Positions 54,837 to 64,000 of a stretch of DNA of 64,000 nt are shown here, one piece after another. Each line of letters starts with the position of its first letter. Position 1 is the first letter of the stretch. The translations under genes were made by a program, and so were the position numbers. The notes under the pieces were generated by a model. That model searched no databases, was not told where the DNA came from, and saw only the letters and a list, made by a program, of their open reading frames with translations. Source of the stretch: Ochrobactrum quorumnocens (GTDB lineage Bacteria; Pseudomonadota; Alphaproteobacteria; Rhizobiales; Rhizobiaceae); the NCBI RefSeq assembly GCF_002278035.1, contig NZ_CP022604.1, positions 62,001 to 126,000 on the forward strand, in the 5' to 3' direction.

Positions 54837-55928
54837 ATGGAAGTTCGTGTCGCCGGTGTGCGTAAAGAGTTTGCTCGCTTTCCGGCATTGCATAATGTGT
54901 CGCTGGACATCCGTTCGAGCGAATTGATTGCGTTGCTTGGACCGTCGGGCTCAGGCAAGACAACTTTGCTGCGCCTGATTGCTGGGCTGGAAAAACCAAC
55001 CGAAGGTGCCATTTATTTTGGTGAAGAGGATGCTTCGCACAAGAGTGTGCAGGAGCGGAACGTCGGTTTCGTGTTCCAGCATTATGCGCTGTTTCGCCAT
55101 ATGACGGTTGCCGAGAATATCGGTTTTGGCCTGAAGGTTCGCCCGAGCAGCACACGTCCTGCCACTGTCGAGATTAAACGCCGCGCGCTTGAATTACTCG
55201 ATCTTGTGCAGCTGAAAGGGCTTGAAAACCGTTACCCATCACAGCTTTCTGGTGGCCAGCGCCAGCGCGTGGCTCTTGCGCGCGCTATGGCTATCGAGCC
55301 CAAAGTCCTACTTCTCGATGAACCATTTGGAGCGCTTGATGCGCAGGTTCGCAAGGAACTGCGCCGTTGGCTCCGTGAGATCCACGACAAAACTGGCCAT
55401 ACAACGGTGTTCGTTACCCACGATCAGGATGAAGCGCTTGAACTCGCAGATCGAGTGGTGGTGATGAGCCAGGGTCGTATTGAGCAGATTGGTACACCTG
55501 ACGAGGTTTATGATACGCCCAATTCGCCTTTCGTTTACGGCTTCATTGGTGAATCCAGCACTCTGCCCGTGCGTATCGAGAAAGGCGAACTCTGGCTGGC
55601 TGACCGCAATATTGGTCTGACGGTCGATGGTGCCACCGACGGTGAAGCGCGGTTATTTTTCCGTCCGCACGATGTCGAGTTGCTTGACGGTTGTGGCGGC
55701 TGCATTGCGGGTACGGTAGTTGCGAGCCGCAGGTCTGGCGGCAAACGCCGTGTAGAGCTTGAAATCGGCGGTGCGCGCGAGCGCGTTGAGATCGAGATAC
55801 CGGCCGAGCATCCGGCTTCGGAAAAAAGCCGTATCGCTTTTCGTCCTCGCTATTGGCGCGTTTTCGGAAATGATGATGCGCCTAATGCAATTGAAAACCC
55901 TCCGGTTTTAACCGAGGCTCAGGCCTAA
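54837..55928 (+). CDS. cysA: Sulfate/thiosulfate import ATP-binding protein CysA
   Basis: The 363-residue product has Walker [17 protein letters not shown] near residue 36, signature [16 protein letters not shown] near residue 138, Walker [19 protein letters not shown] and a switch His in [17 protein letters not shown]-terminal TOBE-like domain begins near residue 240, including [13 protein letters not shown]. It powers sulfate uptake with CysT/CysW. GGAAAGG lies shortly before the ATG. A terminator follows. Confidence 0.96.
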   Translation: MEVRVAGVRKEFARFPALHNVSLDIRSSELIALLGPSGSGKTTLLRLIAGLEKPTEGAIYFGEEDASHKSVQERNVGFVFQHYALFRHMTVAENIGFGLKVRPSSTRPATVEIKRRALELLDLVQLKGLENRYPSQLSGGQRQRVALARAMAIEPKVLLLDEPFGALDAQVRKELRRWLREIHDKTGHTTVFVTHDQDEALELADRVVVMSQGRIEQIGTPDEVYDTPNSPFVYGFIGESSTLPVRIEKGELWLADRNIGLTVDGATDGEARLFFRPHDVELLDGCGGCIAGTVVASRRSGGKRRVELEIGGARERVEIEIPAEHPASEKSRIAFRPRYWRVFGNDDAPNAIENPPVLTEAQA

Positions 55929-55962
55929 AAATCGGCTGATCGATGCAGGACCCTATCAATGT

Positions 55963-56005
55963 GACATCCGCGTTTTTTAATAGATGCGGATGTCTTTTAT
56001 CTTTT
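55963..56005 (+). terminator. Terminator of the sulfate transporter operon
   Basis: GACATCCGC and GCGGATGTC form a 9-bp stem around an AT-rich loop, followed by TTTTATCTTTT, 34 bp after the cysA stop. Confidence 0.85.
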
Positions 56006-56317
56006 AAGGGCGAAGCGCGCCCTCGAGGCATTTTCGCAATCTATTACGCAGAGTAGTATTATTCTTATTTTCAGTATGTTAGGGTTGCAAAAGGCGCATA
56101 TTTTATAACGCAACATTAATGTTCGGAAAGAATTGTGCGTTGCGATTTAAACGGTTTGAATATCAGCACAACCCGTCGTCGCATTTTGGCCAAATCATAT
56201 CGACATTCAGGGAACCGAATACGGATACTGTCGTTCCCCTGAGATGAAAATTCTAAGTGCATTCAGTATCCACCCGCCGCATTTAACTTATTCCCTTCGG
56301 AAAGGCTGTTAAGGCAC
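56006..56317 (+). promoter_or_regulatory. Upstream region of the cyclic glucan synthetase gene
   Basis: 312 bp without a supported gene between the cysA terminator and the cgs start. It is AT-rich around 56080-56160 and presumably contains the cgs promoter. I cannot assign definite -35/-10 elements. AAGG lies shortly before the ATG. Confidence 0.5.
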
Positions 56318-59300
56318 ATGCCGGAATTGTCTTCTTCGCCGTCTAATTCGTCCATTGCCGATCGCAAGACTTCGGATCAGATTCCGCCCGAACAACCCTC
56401 TCCGATACGGGCTCTTTACAAAAGCGAGGATGAGCTGCGCGAACTCGCGGCCTCCGTTGCACGTGGCGAAGAGCTGGATTTGCCCGGCTATCAAGCTTTT
56501 GAATTCGATCAACGCCTGTCTGAAAATGGCAAGCTGATTCTGCACGCCTATCGCTCGTCCGATGCTGCTTCCCGCGCTGGCGAAACGATTACGCCAGCTG
56601 CACAGTGGCTCCTCGATAATCATTATCAGATCGATAAGACTGTTCAGCAGACACGCCGCGATCTGCCGCGCAAATTCATTCGCCAGCTGCCGCCCTATGC
56701 GGCCCGCGTTGAGAAATATCAGGACATGCCGCGTATTTTCGCGCTTGCATGGCTTTATGTTGCCCATACTGACAGCAATTTCTCGCTCAAGTCGCTGACC
56801 GCACTTGTTCAGGGCTTTCAGACTGTCGAGCCGCTTAAGATTGGTGAGCTGTGGGCGCTGCCGTCGGCCGTGCGTTATTTCCTCATTGAGAATGCGCGTC
56901 GTCTGGCGCTGCGCGTTGATCGCGCGCGCAACATGCGCAACCTCGCCAATACGGCTGCAGATCGCATTGTTGTTGCTGCGAATGGCGATGAGCTCGACAC
57001 GGTTCTGGCGCAATATGCGCATGCCGCCCGCGACAGCACATTTGCTACGCATCTGCTCTATCGTCTGCGCAGCGCTTCGACCGATACATCGGCCGCAGCA
57101 AGCTGGCTAGAGCGTATTCTTGAGCAGGAAGGCAGCAATCCCGAAGACGCCATCGTTGAAGAACATGCCCGCCAGTCCACTGGCGGCGTCACGATGGGCA
57201 ATGTCATTCGAAGCCTCAAAACCATCGATGATATCGATTGGGAAACCTGGTTTGAAACCGTCAACGAGGTCGATGCGATTCTGCGCGATCACAGCGATTT
57301 CGAACTTCTGGATTTCCGTTCGCGCAACGCGTATCGCGTGACGATTGAAAAGCTTGCCCGCTTTTCGAACATGAGTGAAATCGACATCACCTGGGCCGCT
57401 CTCAAGCTTGCTGAAGACAGCAAGTCTGCCGGACCCGCCGATGCCAACGGCACAGAAGGCAAGGGCTCAATCGCCCATTATCTTTCGGGTGAAGGTCGCT
57501 CCGAGCTTGAAAAGGTATGCGGCTACAAGGCACCATTCGGCGTCAAAGTCCTGCGCTTCTATCGCAATCTGGGTCTGTTGGGCTTCTTCATACCAACGGC
57601 CATTTTCACGATTCTGATCCTGCTGACGGTCAATTATTGCATGAGCCGGGCCGGGCTTTCGACCGATTTGCGCACTTTGTTCACGTTGCTCGCGATCTTC
57701 CCGGCAATGGACGCGTCATATTCGCTCTTCAATGCGCTGGTACCGTGGTTTGTGCAGCCGACGCGCCTGATCGGCTTTGAATACAAGGAAGGCCTGCCTG
57801 TTGAGGCACGCACGCTTGTTGCCGTGCCGACGCTTATCAATTCGCGCGATTCCATCGATGAGCAGATCCGCAATCTTGAAGTCCATTATCTGACCAATCC
57901 GCGCGGCGAGATTTATTTCGCGCTCGTTAGCGACTGGGTGGATGCCAAGCAGGAAATCACGCCTGCCGATATGGAAATCTATGAATATGCGCGTGATGAA
58001 ATAGCCAAGCTCAACGAGCATTATACCGGTGGCGAGCAGCCGCGTTTCTTCCTGCTTCACCGTCGTCGTCTGTTCAATGAAAAGCAGAGCTGCTGGATGG
58101 GCTGGGAGCGCAAGCGCGGCAAGCTACACGAGCTGAACCTGCTGCTTCGCGGCGATCAGGATACGAGCTATTTCCCACCGGATGAGCGCCTGCCGAAAGA
58201 CGTCAAATTCGTCATGACGCTGGACGCGGATACGCGGCTTACGCCTGAATCGGTCACCAATCTTGTTGGCAAGCTCAGCCATCCATTGAACCGTCCGGTT
58301 TTCGATGAGAAAACCGGCAAGGTTGTTCGTGGTTATGGCATTTTGCAGCCACGTGTGACGCCTTCGCTGACAACAGGCGACGAAGCTTCATTCCTGCAGC
58401 GCGTTTTCTCGGTCAATCGCGGCATCGATCCTTATGTCTTTGCCGTTTCCGATTCCTATCAGGATCTTTTGGGTGAGGGCACCTTCACCGGTAAGGGTCT
58501 TTACGATATCGACGCCTTCGAAATTGCGATGAAAGATCGCGTTCCAGAGAACACGCTTCTTAGCCACGATCTGCTTGAAGGTGGCTATGCGCGCGCGGCG
58601 CTGGTCAGCGATGTCGAAGTTGTTGAAGATTATCCGACCGGCTATAACGTCGACGTGTCGCGCCATCACCGTTGGGCGCGTGGCGACTGGCAGCTTCTAC
58701 CATGGTTGTTTTCGACAGGCCGTGGTGTCAGCGCGATCACGCGCTGGAAGATGGTGGATAATCTGCGTCGCTCGCTCAATCCGATCCTGTGGCTGGTTGC
58801 GGCAATTGTCGGCTGGAGCGTGCTGCCAATCGGACCGGCGGCTGTCTGGCAGGGCTTCCTGATCATCAGCATGTTTGTGGCGCCGACCTTTGGCATCGTC
58901 ACCAATCTTATTCCGTCAAATATGGACTATTCGCTCAAAGGCCATGCGCAGTCGGTTCTGACCGATATTGCATTGGGCACGGCGGATGTGGCGCTTCGCA
59001 CCACCTTTATTGCACATTCCGCGTTCCTGATGGCTGATGCGATTGCGCGTACGATTTATCGCCTCTTTGTGTCGCGTCGCAATCTTCTCGAATGGCGTAC
59101 AGCGGCACAGGCAAAGTCCGCCCCCGACACACTTCTGTTCTATTTCCAGATGATGTGGCCAGCCATTGTTATTGCGGGCATTGCGATTTTCATGCCGCTG
59201 GCTGCTCAAAGCCATGCTGCAATGATTGCGGCACCTTTTGCAGTCATCTGGTTTGCATCACCGCTCATTGCCTGGCTCGTCAGCCGTTCTGCCAAGCCGC

Positions 59301-62300
59301 AGGACACGCTGGAAGTGCTCTCGTCCGACAAATCGGCTCTGCGCCGGTATGCGCGCCGTACCTGGCGCTATTTCGCCGAGTTCACGAATGAGGAAAACAA
59401 CCATCTTCCGCCCGATAACTTCCAGGAAGATCCAGCTCCGATCGTTGCGCAACGTACGTCGCCAACCAATATCGGCGTGTATTTTCTCTCGGTGATTGCG
59501 GCGCGTGACTTTGGCTGGATCGGCTTTACCGAGACGCTTGATCGCGTCGCAGCAACCGTCAACACGCTTGAGAAGATGGAGAAATATCAGGGCCATCTCT
59601 ATAACTGGTATGAGACCAATACGCTGACGCCGATGCGTCCGCTCTACGTCTCTGCCGTGGATAGTGGCAATCTCGCTGGACATCTTGTGACACTCTCGTC
59701 GGCGCTGGAAGAATGGGCTGAAGCACCTTCGGTCTATCTTCAGGCTGATCTCGACGGTATTCTCGACGTCAACGACGTGCTTGAGGAAACAATTGCACGT
59801 ATTCCTGATGATCGTCGTATCCTTCGTCCATTGCGCCGTCGTCTGGAAGAGCGGATCGCCAATTTCCGTCGTGCAGTGCGTACCATCAAGGAAGAGCCGG
59901 AAACCGCATCCTTCCGCACTATCAATCTCTCGCTCTTTGCGACCGATATTGTGCGCCTGATGGAAGAGCTCGACAGCGAGATCGAAACACCTGCAAGTGC
60001 GGAAGCGCGCGAATGGGCTTACATTCTCGTTGAAACCTGCAAGGCCCACACCGACGATTCTATGGGCGAGCACAACACCGATGAGCTGCGTGAGCGACTG
60101 CGGGATCTTGCTTCACGTTCGCGCCAGCTGGCCTTTGACATGCAGTTCGGTTTCCTTGAGCGCAAGGAACGTCGTCTTCTGTCGATCGGTTTCCGTGTGC
60201 AGGAAAACGAGCTTGACGAAAGCTGCTATGATCTTCTGGCGTCAGAAGCTCGTCTTGCGAGTTTGTTTGCCATTGCCAAGGGCGACGTGCCTGTTGAACA
60301 TTGGTTCAAGCTTGGCCGTCTTCTGGTTCCAGTGGGTTGGAAGGGCGCTCTGCTCTCCTGGTCCGGCTCGATGTTCGAGTATCTGATGCCGCCGCTGGTC
60401 ATGTCGGAGCCGCTCGGTTCGCTGCTAGATCAGACCAACAAACTCGTTGTGCAGCGTCAGATCGACTACGCGACCTCGCGCGGTCTGCCTTGGGGCATTT
60501 CGGAAGCGGCATTCAATGCGCGAGACGCGCATATGAATTACCAATATTCGAACTTTGGTGTGCCGAACCTCGGTCTTCAGCGAGGCCTGTCGCGTAATGC
60601 GGTTATCGCGCCTTATGCAAGCTTGCTGGCTTCTCAGTACCAGCCTGCCGCAGCCGTCGCCAACCTGAAGCGTCTGGAAAAACTCGGTGCACTCGGCCGT
60701 TATGGTTTCCACGATTCCGTGGACTTCACCCCGTCGCGCGTTCGCGAAGGTGAAACCTGTGCAGTGGTGAAAAACTATTATGCCCACCACCATGGCATGT
60801 CGATTATTGCGGTTAACAACGTGATCTTCGAAGGCCGTATGCGTGAACGCTTCCATTCCGATCCGGTGATCGAAGCAGCCGAACTGCTATTGCAGGAAAA
60901 GGCACCGCGCGAAATTCCGATGATCTATGCGAAGACGGAAAATCCGATGCGTGTGGATTCGGGCGGCTTCGACGATGCGCCGATGCGTATTATCGATGTG
61001 CCGTTCAAGGCCCCGCGCACAACGCATATGATGTCGAATGGCCAGTATGCGCTGATGGTGACGGCGAATGGCTCCGGCTACAGCCGTTGGCACAATTGGG
61101 ACATCACTCGTTTCCATGCCGATGTGTCGGAAGACTTGCAGGGCACGTTCTTGTTCCTGCGCGATATGGAAAGCGGATACTGGTGGTCGGCGACCGGAGA
61201 GCCGGTACGCAACCCAGAGGAAGAAACCAAGACTGTCTTCACCGAAGACAAGGCGGAATTCTACAAGACTGCCGGTGACATCAAAACGGTTATGGAAGTG
61301 ATCGTTTCGTCAGAATCTGATGGTGAAGGCCGCAGGCTTGATATCATCAACACCAGTGCGCGGGATCGTGTGATTGAAGTCACGTCCTATTCCGAACTGG
61401 TGCTGACCGATAGCGACAGCGATGCAGCACATCCGGCGTTCGCCAAGATGTTTGTCGAAACCGAAATCGCTGACAATGGCTCGACCATCTATGCGAAACG
61501 CCGCAAGCGTGCGCCGTCCGATCCGGACATTCATGTTGCGCATTTCGTAACCGATTTGTCGGGCTCCATCCGTGAAACCGAAGTCGAAACCGACCGTCGT
61601 GCATTTATCGGTCGCGGGCGTTCGTTGCGTGATGCCGCAGCCTTTGACGACGGTGCGACATTCACCGGAAGCCAGGGCTGTGTGCTTGATCCGATTGCAT
61701 CGGTACGCACCCGCGTTCGCGTTCCGGCACATAAGAAGGTTAGCCTTGTTTTCTGGACCTTTGCGGGTGGAAGCCGTGATGCGGTTGAACATGCGGTCGC
61801 GATGCATCGCCATCCGGAAACCTTTGCTCGCGAATATTCGCTGTCATGGACAAGTTCGCAGGTTCAGCTCTACCATATCGGCATCAAACCGGCGGAAGCT
61901 GCCGACTATCAAAAGGTTGCAGCCTATCTGCTTTACCCGGAACGCACTTTGCGTCAGCCGCCTGAAACGATTGCAAGCGGCCTTGGCAAGCAGTCCGATC
62001 TCTGGCCGATGTCGATCTCGGGCGATTATCCGATCTTTGCTCTTCGCATCGACAATGAAGCGGATCTTGATGTGTTGCGTGGCGTGCTGCGCGCGCAGGA
62101 ATATTGGCGTAGCAAGGGCCTGACGGTCGATGTCGTTGCGGTCAACGAGCGCGCATTCTCCTATGCGCAGGATACGCAACGCGCCATCGACTGGATCGTT
62201 GAAGGCTTCCGCGCGCGTGGTGGCGGTCAACCGCATATCTTTGCGGTTCGTCGCGATCAGATGAGTGAAGAAAGCTACAACACGCTTCTCGCTTCAGCCC

Positions 62301-64000
62301 GCATCGTCATGCATGCGCAGAATGGTTCGCTTGCCGAACAGTTGCGTCGCAGCGAGGAAATCACGGTTGATCTGGCCGCAAGAAGCGACGCAAAAACACC
62401 TGCAATTGCCCAGCAGGGCTTGGGTGCCGCAGGGCTTGCACCTGTTGCGCTTGAGCGCGGCACGGAAGAGCGCCGTCTGGTTGCTAAGCCAAAATCAGTC
62501 ACACGTCCGGCTCCAACTGGCGATGATCTCCAGTTCTGGAACGGTTATGGCGGATTTGCTGAGGATGGCAGCTACGTTGTGCGGATCAACAACCGAACAA
62601 CCACGCCGCATCCATGGATCAACGTTATCGCCAATCCGGATTTCGGGTTCCATGTTTCGGCGGAAGGTTCAGCCTTCACCTGGGCTGGCAACAGCCGCGA
62701 TTATCAGCTTACCCCGTGGGCAAATGATCCGGTCACCAATCGTCCGGGTGAGGCGATCTATATTCTTGATCGTGAAACCGGACGCAGCTTTGCCCCGACA
62801 GCCAATGTACTGCGCGACGAAGCTGTCACCTATGAAGCCCGCCATAGCCATGGCTACACCACCTTCTCGGCACAGCACGGCGAACTGGCACTGGAGCTGA
62901 CCCATATCGTTGACGCCGAAAAGCCGGTTCGACTTTCGCGTCTGACGATTACCAATAAGGGGCGGTCGAAGCGCAAGCTGCGTGCCTACGGTTATGTCGA
63001 ATGGGTGCTGGGCAACGCCCGCGCCAAGAATGTGCCGTTCATCGTGCCATCGCAGGATGAAGAGCTCGGTGCGCTCTTTGCAGGCAATCCATATCATCCG
63101 GACAAGTCCGGCCAAGTGGCGTTCTTTGCGGCAACGGAAAAGCCGCAATCAGTCACGGCCGACCGTGGCGAGTTCATCGGTTCGACAGGATCGGTTGACA
63201 AGCCGGAGGTGGTTCTAGCTGGTAAGGCCCTTTCGGGAACGGTTGAAGCAGGACGCGATCCATGTGCAGCGCTTGCGCTCGATATTGAAGTCGGTCCGGG
63301 CGAAAGCCGTGAAGTGGTCTTCCTGCTCGGTAATGCTGCCGATCAGCAGCAGGCAAAGGTGCTTGTCGCAGAAAGCCGCAATGCATCCTTCGATGACAAG
63401 CTCACTGCTGCGGCCAAGCATTGGGAAGGGCTGTTCAGCCGCGTTCAGGTCAAGACGCCTGATCCGGCCTTTGACCTGCTGATCAATGGCTGGCTGCCAT
63501 ATCAGGCGATTGCTTGCCGTATCTGGGCGCGTGCGGCCTTCTATCAGGCCAGTGGCGCGTTTGGTTTCCGCGACCAGTTGCAGGATACGCTGTCGCTGCT
63601 GCTCATCGATCCGTCATTGGCTCGTGCGCAGATTCTCAATGCGGCCTCGCGTCAGTTCCCTGAAGGCGATGTGCAGCATTGGTGGCTTCCAGCAACGGGT
63701 GCCGGTGTGCGTACGCTGATCTCTGACGATGTAGTCTGGCTTGGCTACGGCACATCGCTCTATGTGGAAACGACAGGTGATCGCGCGATTCTCGACGAGA
63801 AGCTGCCATTCCTTGAAGGCCGCAAGCTCGAAGAGGGCGAACATGATGCGTTCTACGAGCCGCAAATCTCGAAGAACACTGAAAGCCTATATGAGCATTG
63901 TGCGCTGGCACTCGATCTTGCGATTGAACGCACCGGCAAGCACGGTCTGCCGCTGATCCTTGGTGGCGACTGGAATGACGGCATGAATCTTGTCGGCGTA
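56318..64000 (+). CDS. cgs: Cyclic beta-1,2-glucan synthetase, partial (N-terminal 2561 residues)
   Basis: One uninterrupted frame runs from MPELSSSPSNSSIADRK off the right edge; Brucella and Agrobacterium homologues (Cgs/ChvB/NdvB) are about 2830-2870 residues. Membrane helices lie near residues 420-470 and in two groups near 815-990. The glycosyltransferase core (GT84) has KFVMTLDADTRLTPES near 635 with its DxD motif and RHHRWARGDWQLLPW near 780. The C-terminal glycoside phosphorylase domain (GH94) includes FGFRDQLQDTLSLL near 2415 and GGDWNDGMN at the very end, with its catalytic Asp. The inner-membrane enzyme starts, elongates and cyclises beta-1,2-glucan from UDP-glucose on itself; the phosphorylase domain sets chain length. 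Pgm in this window feeds the UDP-glucose pool. Confidence 0.97.
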   Translation, partial: MPELSSSPSNSSIADRKTSDQIPPEQPSPIRALYKSEDELRELAASVARGEELDLPGYQAFEFDQRLSENGKLILHAYRSSDAASRAGETITPAAQWLLDNHYQIDKTVQQTRRDLPRKFIRQLPPYAARVEKYQDMPRIFALAWLYVAHTDSNFSLKSLTALVQGFQTVEPLKIGELWALPSAVRYFLIENARRLALRVDRARNMRNLANTAADRIVVAANGDELDTVLAQYAHAARDSTFATHLLYRLRSASTDTSAAASWLERILEQEGSNPEDAIVEEHARQSTGGVTMGNVIRSLKTIDDIDWETWFETVNEVDAILRDHSDFELLDFRSRNAYRVTIEKLARFSNMSEIDITWAALKLAEDSKSAGPADANGTEGKGSIAHYLSGEGRSELEKVCGYKAPFGVKVLRFYRNLGLLGFFIPTAIFTILILLTVNYCMSRAGLSTDLRTLFTLLAIFPAMDASYSLFNALVPWFVQPTRLIGFEYKEGLPVEARTLVAVPTLINSRDSIDEQIRNLEVHYLTNPRGEIYFALVSDWVDAKQEITPADMEIYEYARDEIAKLNEHYTGGEQPRFFLLHRRRLFNEKQSCWMGWERKRGKLHELNLLLRGDQDTSYFPPDERLPKDVKFVMTLDADTRLTPESVTNLVGKLSHPLNRPVFDEKTGKVVRGYGILQPRVTPSLTTGDEASFLQRVFSVNRGIDPYVFAVSDSYQDLLGEGTFTGKGLYDIDAFEIAMKDRVPENTLLSHDLLEGGYARAALVSDVEVVEDYPTGYNVDVSRHHRWARGDWQLLPWLFSTGRGVSAITRWKMVDNLRRSLNPILWLVAAIVGWSVLPIGPAAVWQGFLIISMFVAPTFGIVTNLIPSNMDYSLKGHAQSVLTDIALGTADVALRTTFIAHSAFLMADAIARTIYRLFVSRRNLLEWRTAAQAKSAPDTLLFYFQMMWPAIVIAGIAIFMPLAAQSHAAMIAAPFAVIWFASPLIAWLVSRSAKPQDTLEVLSSDKSALRRYARRTWRYFAEFTNEENNHLPPDNFQEDPAPIVAQRTSPTNIGVYFLSVIAARDFGWIGFTETLDRVAATVNTLEKMEKYQGHLYNWYETNTLTPMRPLYVSAVDSGNLAGHLVTLSSALEEWAEAPSVYLQADLDGILDVNDVLEETIARIPDDRRILRPLRRRLEERIANFRRAVRTIKEEPETASFRTINLSLFATDIVRLMEELDSEIETPASAEAREWAYILVETCKAHTDDSMGEHNTDELRERLRDLASRSRQLAFDMQFGFLERKERRLLSIGFRVQENELDESCYDLLASEARLASLFAIAKGDVPVEHWFKLGRLLVPVGWKGALLSWSGSMFEYLMPPLVMSEPLGSLLDQTNKLVVQRQIDYATSRGLPWGISEAAFNARDAHMNYQYSNFGVPNLGLQRGLSRNAVIAPYASLLASQYQPAAAVANLKRLEKLGALGRYGFHDSVDFTPSRVREGETCAVVKNYYAHHHGMSIIAVNNVIFEGRMRERFHSDPVIEAAELLLQEKAPREIPMIYAKTENPMRVDSGGFDDAPMRIIDVPFKAPRTTHMMSNGQYALMVTANGSGYSRWHNWDITRFHADVSEDLQGTFLFLRDMESGYWWSATGEPVRNPEEETKTVFTEDKAEFYKTAGDIKTVMEVIVSSESDGEGRRLDIINTSARDRVIEVTSYSELVLTDSDSDAAHPAFAKMFVETEIADNGSTIYAKRRKRAPSDPDIHVAHFVTDLSGSIRETEVETDRRAFIGRGRSLRDAAAFDDGATFTGSQGCVLDPIASVRTRVRVPAHKKVSLVFWTFAGGSRDAVEHAVAMHRHPETFAREYSLSWTSSQVQLYHIGIKPAEAADYQKVAAYLLYPERTLRQPPETIASGLGKQSDLWPMSISGDYPIFALRIDNEADLDVLRGVLRAQEYWRSKGLTVDVVAVNERAFSYAQDTQRAIDWIVEGFRARGGGQPHIFAVRRDQMSEESYNTLLASARIVMHAQNGSLAEQLRRSEEITVDLAARSDAKTPAIAQQGLGAAGLAPVALERGTEERRLVAKPKSVTRPAPTGDDLQFWNGYGGFAEDGSYVVRINNRTTTPHPWINVIANPDFGFHVSAEGSAFTWAGNSRDYQLTPWANDPVTNRPGEAIYILDRETGRSFAPTANVLRDEAVTYEARHSHGYTTFSAQHGELALELTHIVDAEKPVRLSRLTITNKGRSKRKLRAYGYVEWVLGNARAKNVPFIVPSQDEELGALFAGNPYHPDKSGQVAFFAATEKPQSVTADRGEFIGSTGSVDKPEVVLAGKALSGTVEAGRDPCAALALDIEVGPGESREVVFLLGNAADQQQAKVLVAESRNASFDDKLTAAAKHWEGLFSRVQVKTPDPAFDLLINGWLPYQAIACRIWARAAFYQASGAFGFRDQLQDTLSLLLIDPSLARAQILNAASRQFPEGDVQHWWLPATGAGVRTLISDDVVWLGYGTSLYVETTGDRAILDEKLPFLEGRKLEEGEHDAFYEPQISKNTESLYEHCALALDLAIERTGKHGLPLILGGDWNDGMNLVGV

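Overview
The window comes from a Brucellaceae chromosome of the Brucella/Ochrobactrum lineage. The evidence is gene content plus three lineage marks: palindromic intergenic repeats resembling the Brucella Bru-RS elements, an alphaproteobacterial GTTC-N7-GTTC LexA box in front of imuA-imuB-dnaE2, and a leader matching the Rhizobiales ybhL RNA motif before a Bax inhibitor-1/YbhL gene. Most of the window is ordinary core chromosome. I see no prophage, tRNA, rRNA or CRISPR array.

Layout. 0-12 kb: the end of tamB, an L,D-transpeptidase, an unrecognised three-gene operon that includes a Cys-rich protein, a copper module (YcnI-PCuAC fusion plus a DUF2946-like protein), a glyoxalase, Mrp, phosphoglucomutase, a kinase-like NTPase, an FAH-family hydrolase, small conserved proteins, a lytic transglycosylase and hemolysin III. 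12-18 kb: the SOS mutagenesis cassette imuA-imuB-dnaE2. 17.8-18.7 kb: an 841-bp IS5-family (IS427-group-like) element, with a second copy at 50.6-51.4 kb. 18.7-34.8 kb: a MarR operon, a ParD-like/methionine aminopeptidase pair, argG, rlmN, an IalB-like protein, phhB, a low-molecular-weight phosphatase, thpR, tesA-ybbA-ybbP and ybhL. 34.8-50.5 kb: acetyltransferase, DUF1223 protein, acnA, ccmABCDG, ilvD, a receiver/J-like pair, a diguanylate cyclase, a DUF930 protein and an MliC-like protein. 51.9-64 kb: a sulfate ABC transporter operon, then the first 2561 codons of cyclic beta-1,2-glucan synthetase, cut by the window end.

Functional groups. Envelope: TamB, L,D-transpeptidase, lytic transglycosylase, IalB-like, MliC-like, cyclic glucan synthetase. 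Redox and metals: copper proteins, cytochrome c maturation, and Fe-S enzymes AcnA, IlvD and RlmN with the Mrp carrier. DNA damage: ImuA/ImuB/DnaE2. Sulfur: Sbp-CysT-CysW-CysA.

Most worth a second look: the Cys-rich operon at 1.3-2.3 kb; the hairpin that covers the acnA ribosome-binding site; the two IS copies that both sit in palindromic repeats, in direct orientation 32.7 kb apart; the ParD-like/MetAP coupled pair; an orphan protein with a possible Cys/His peptidase layout; and a perfect 23-bp inverted repeat at 37.34 kb. Only a few short motifs were compared base by base; all family calls are by recognition, without database searches.
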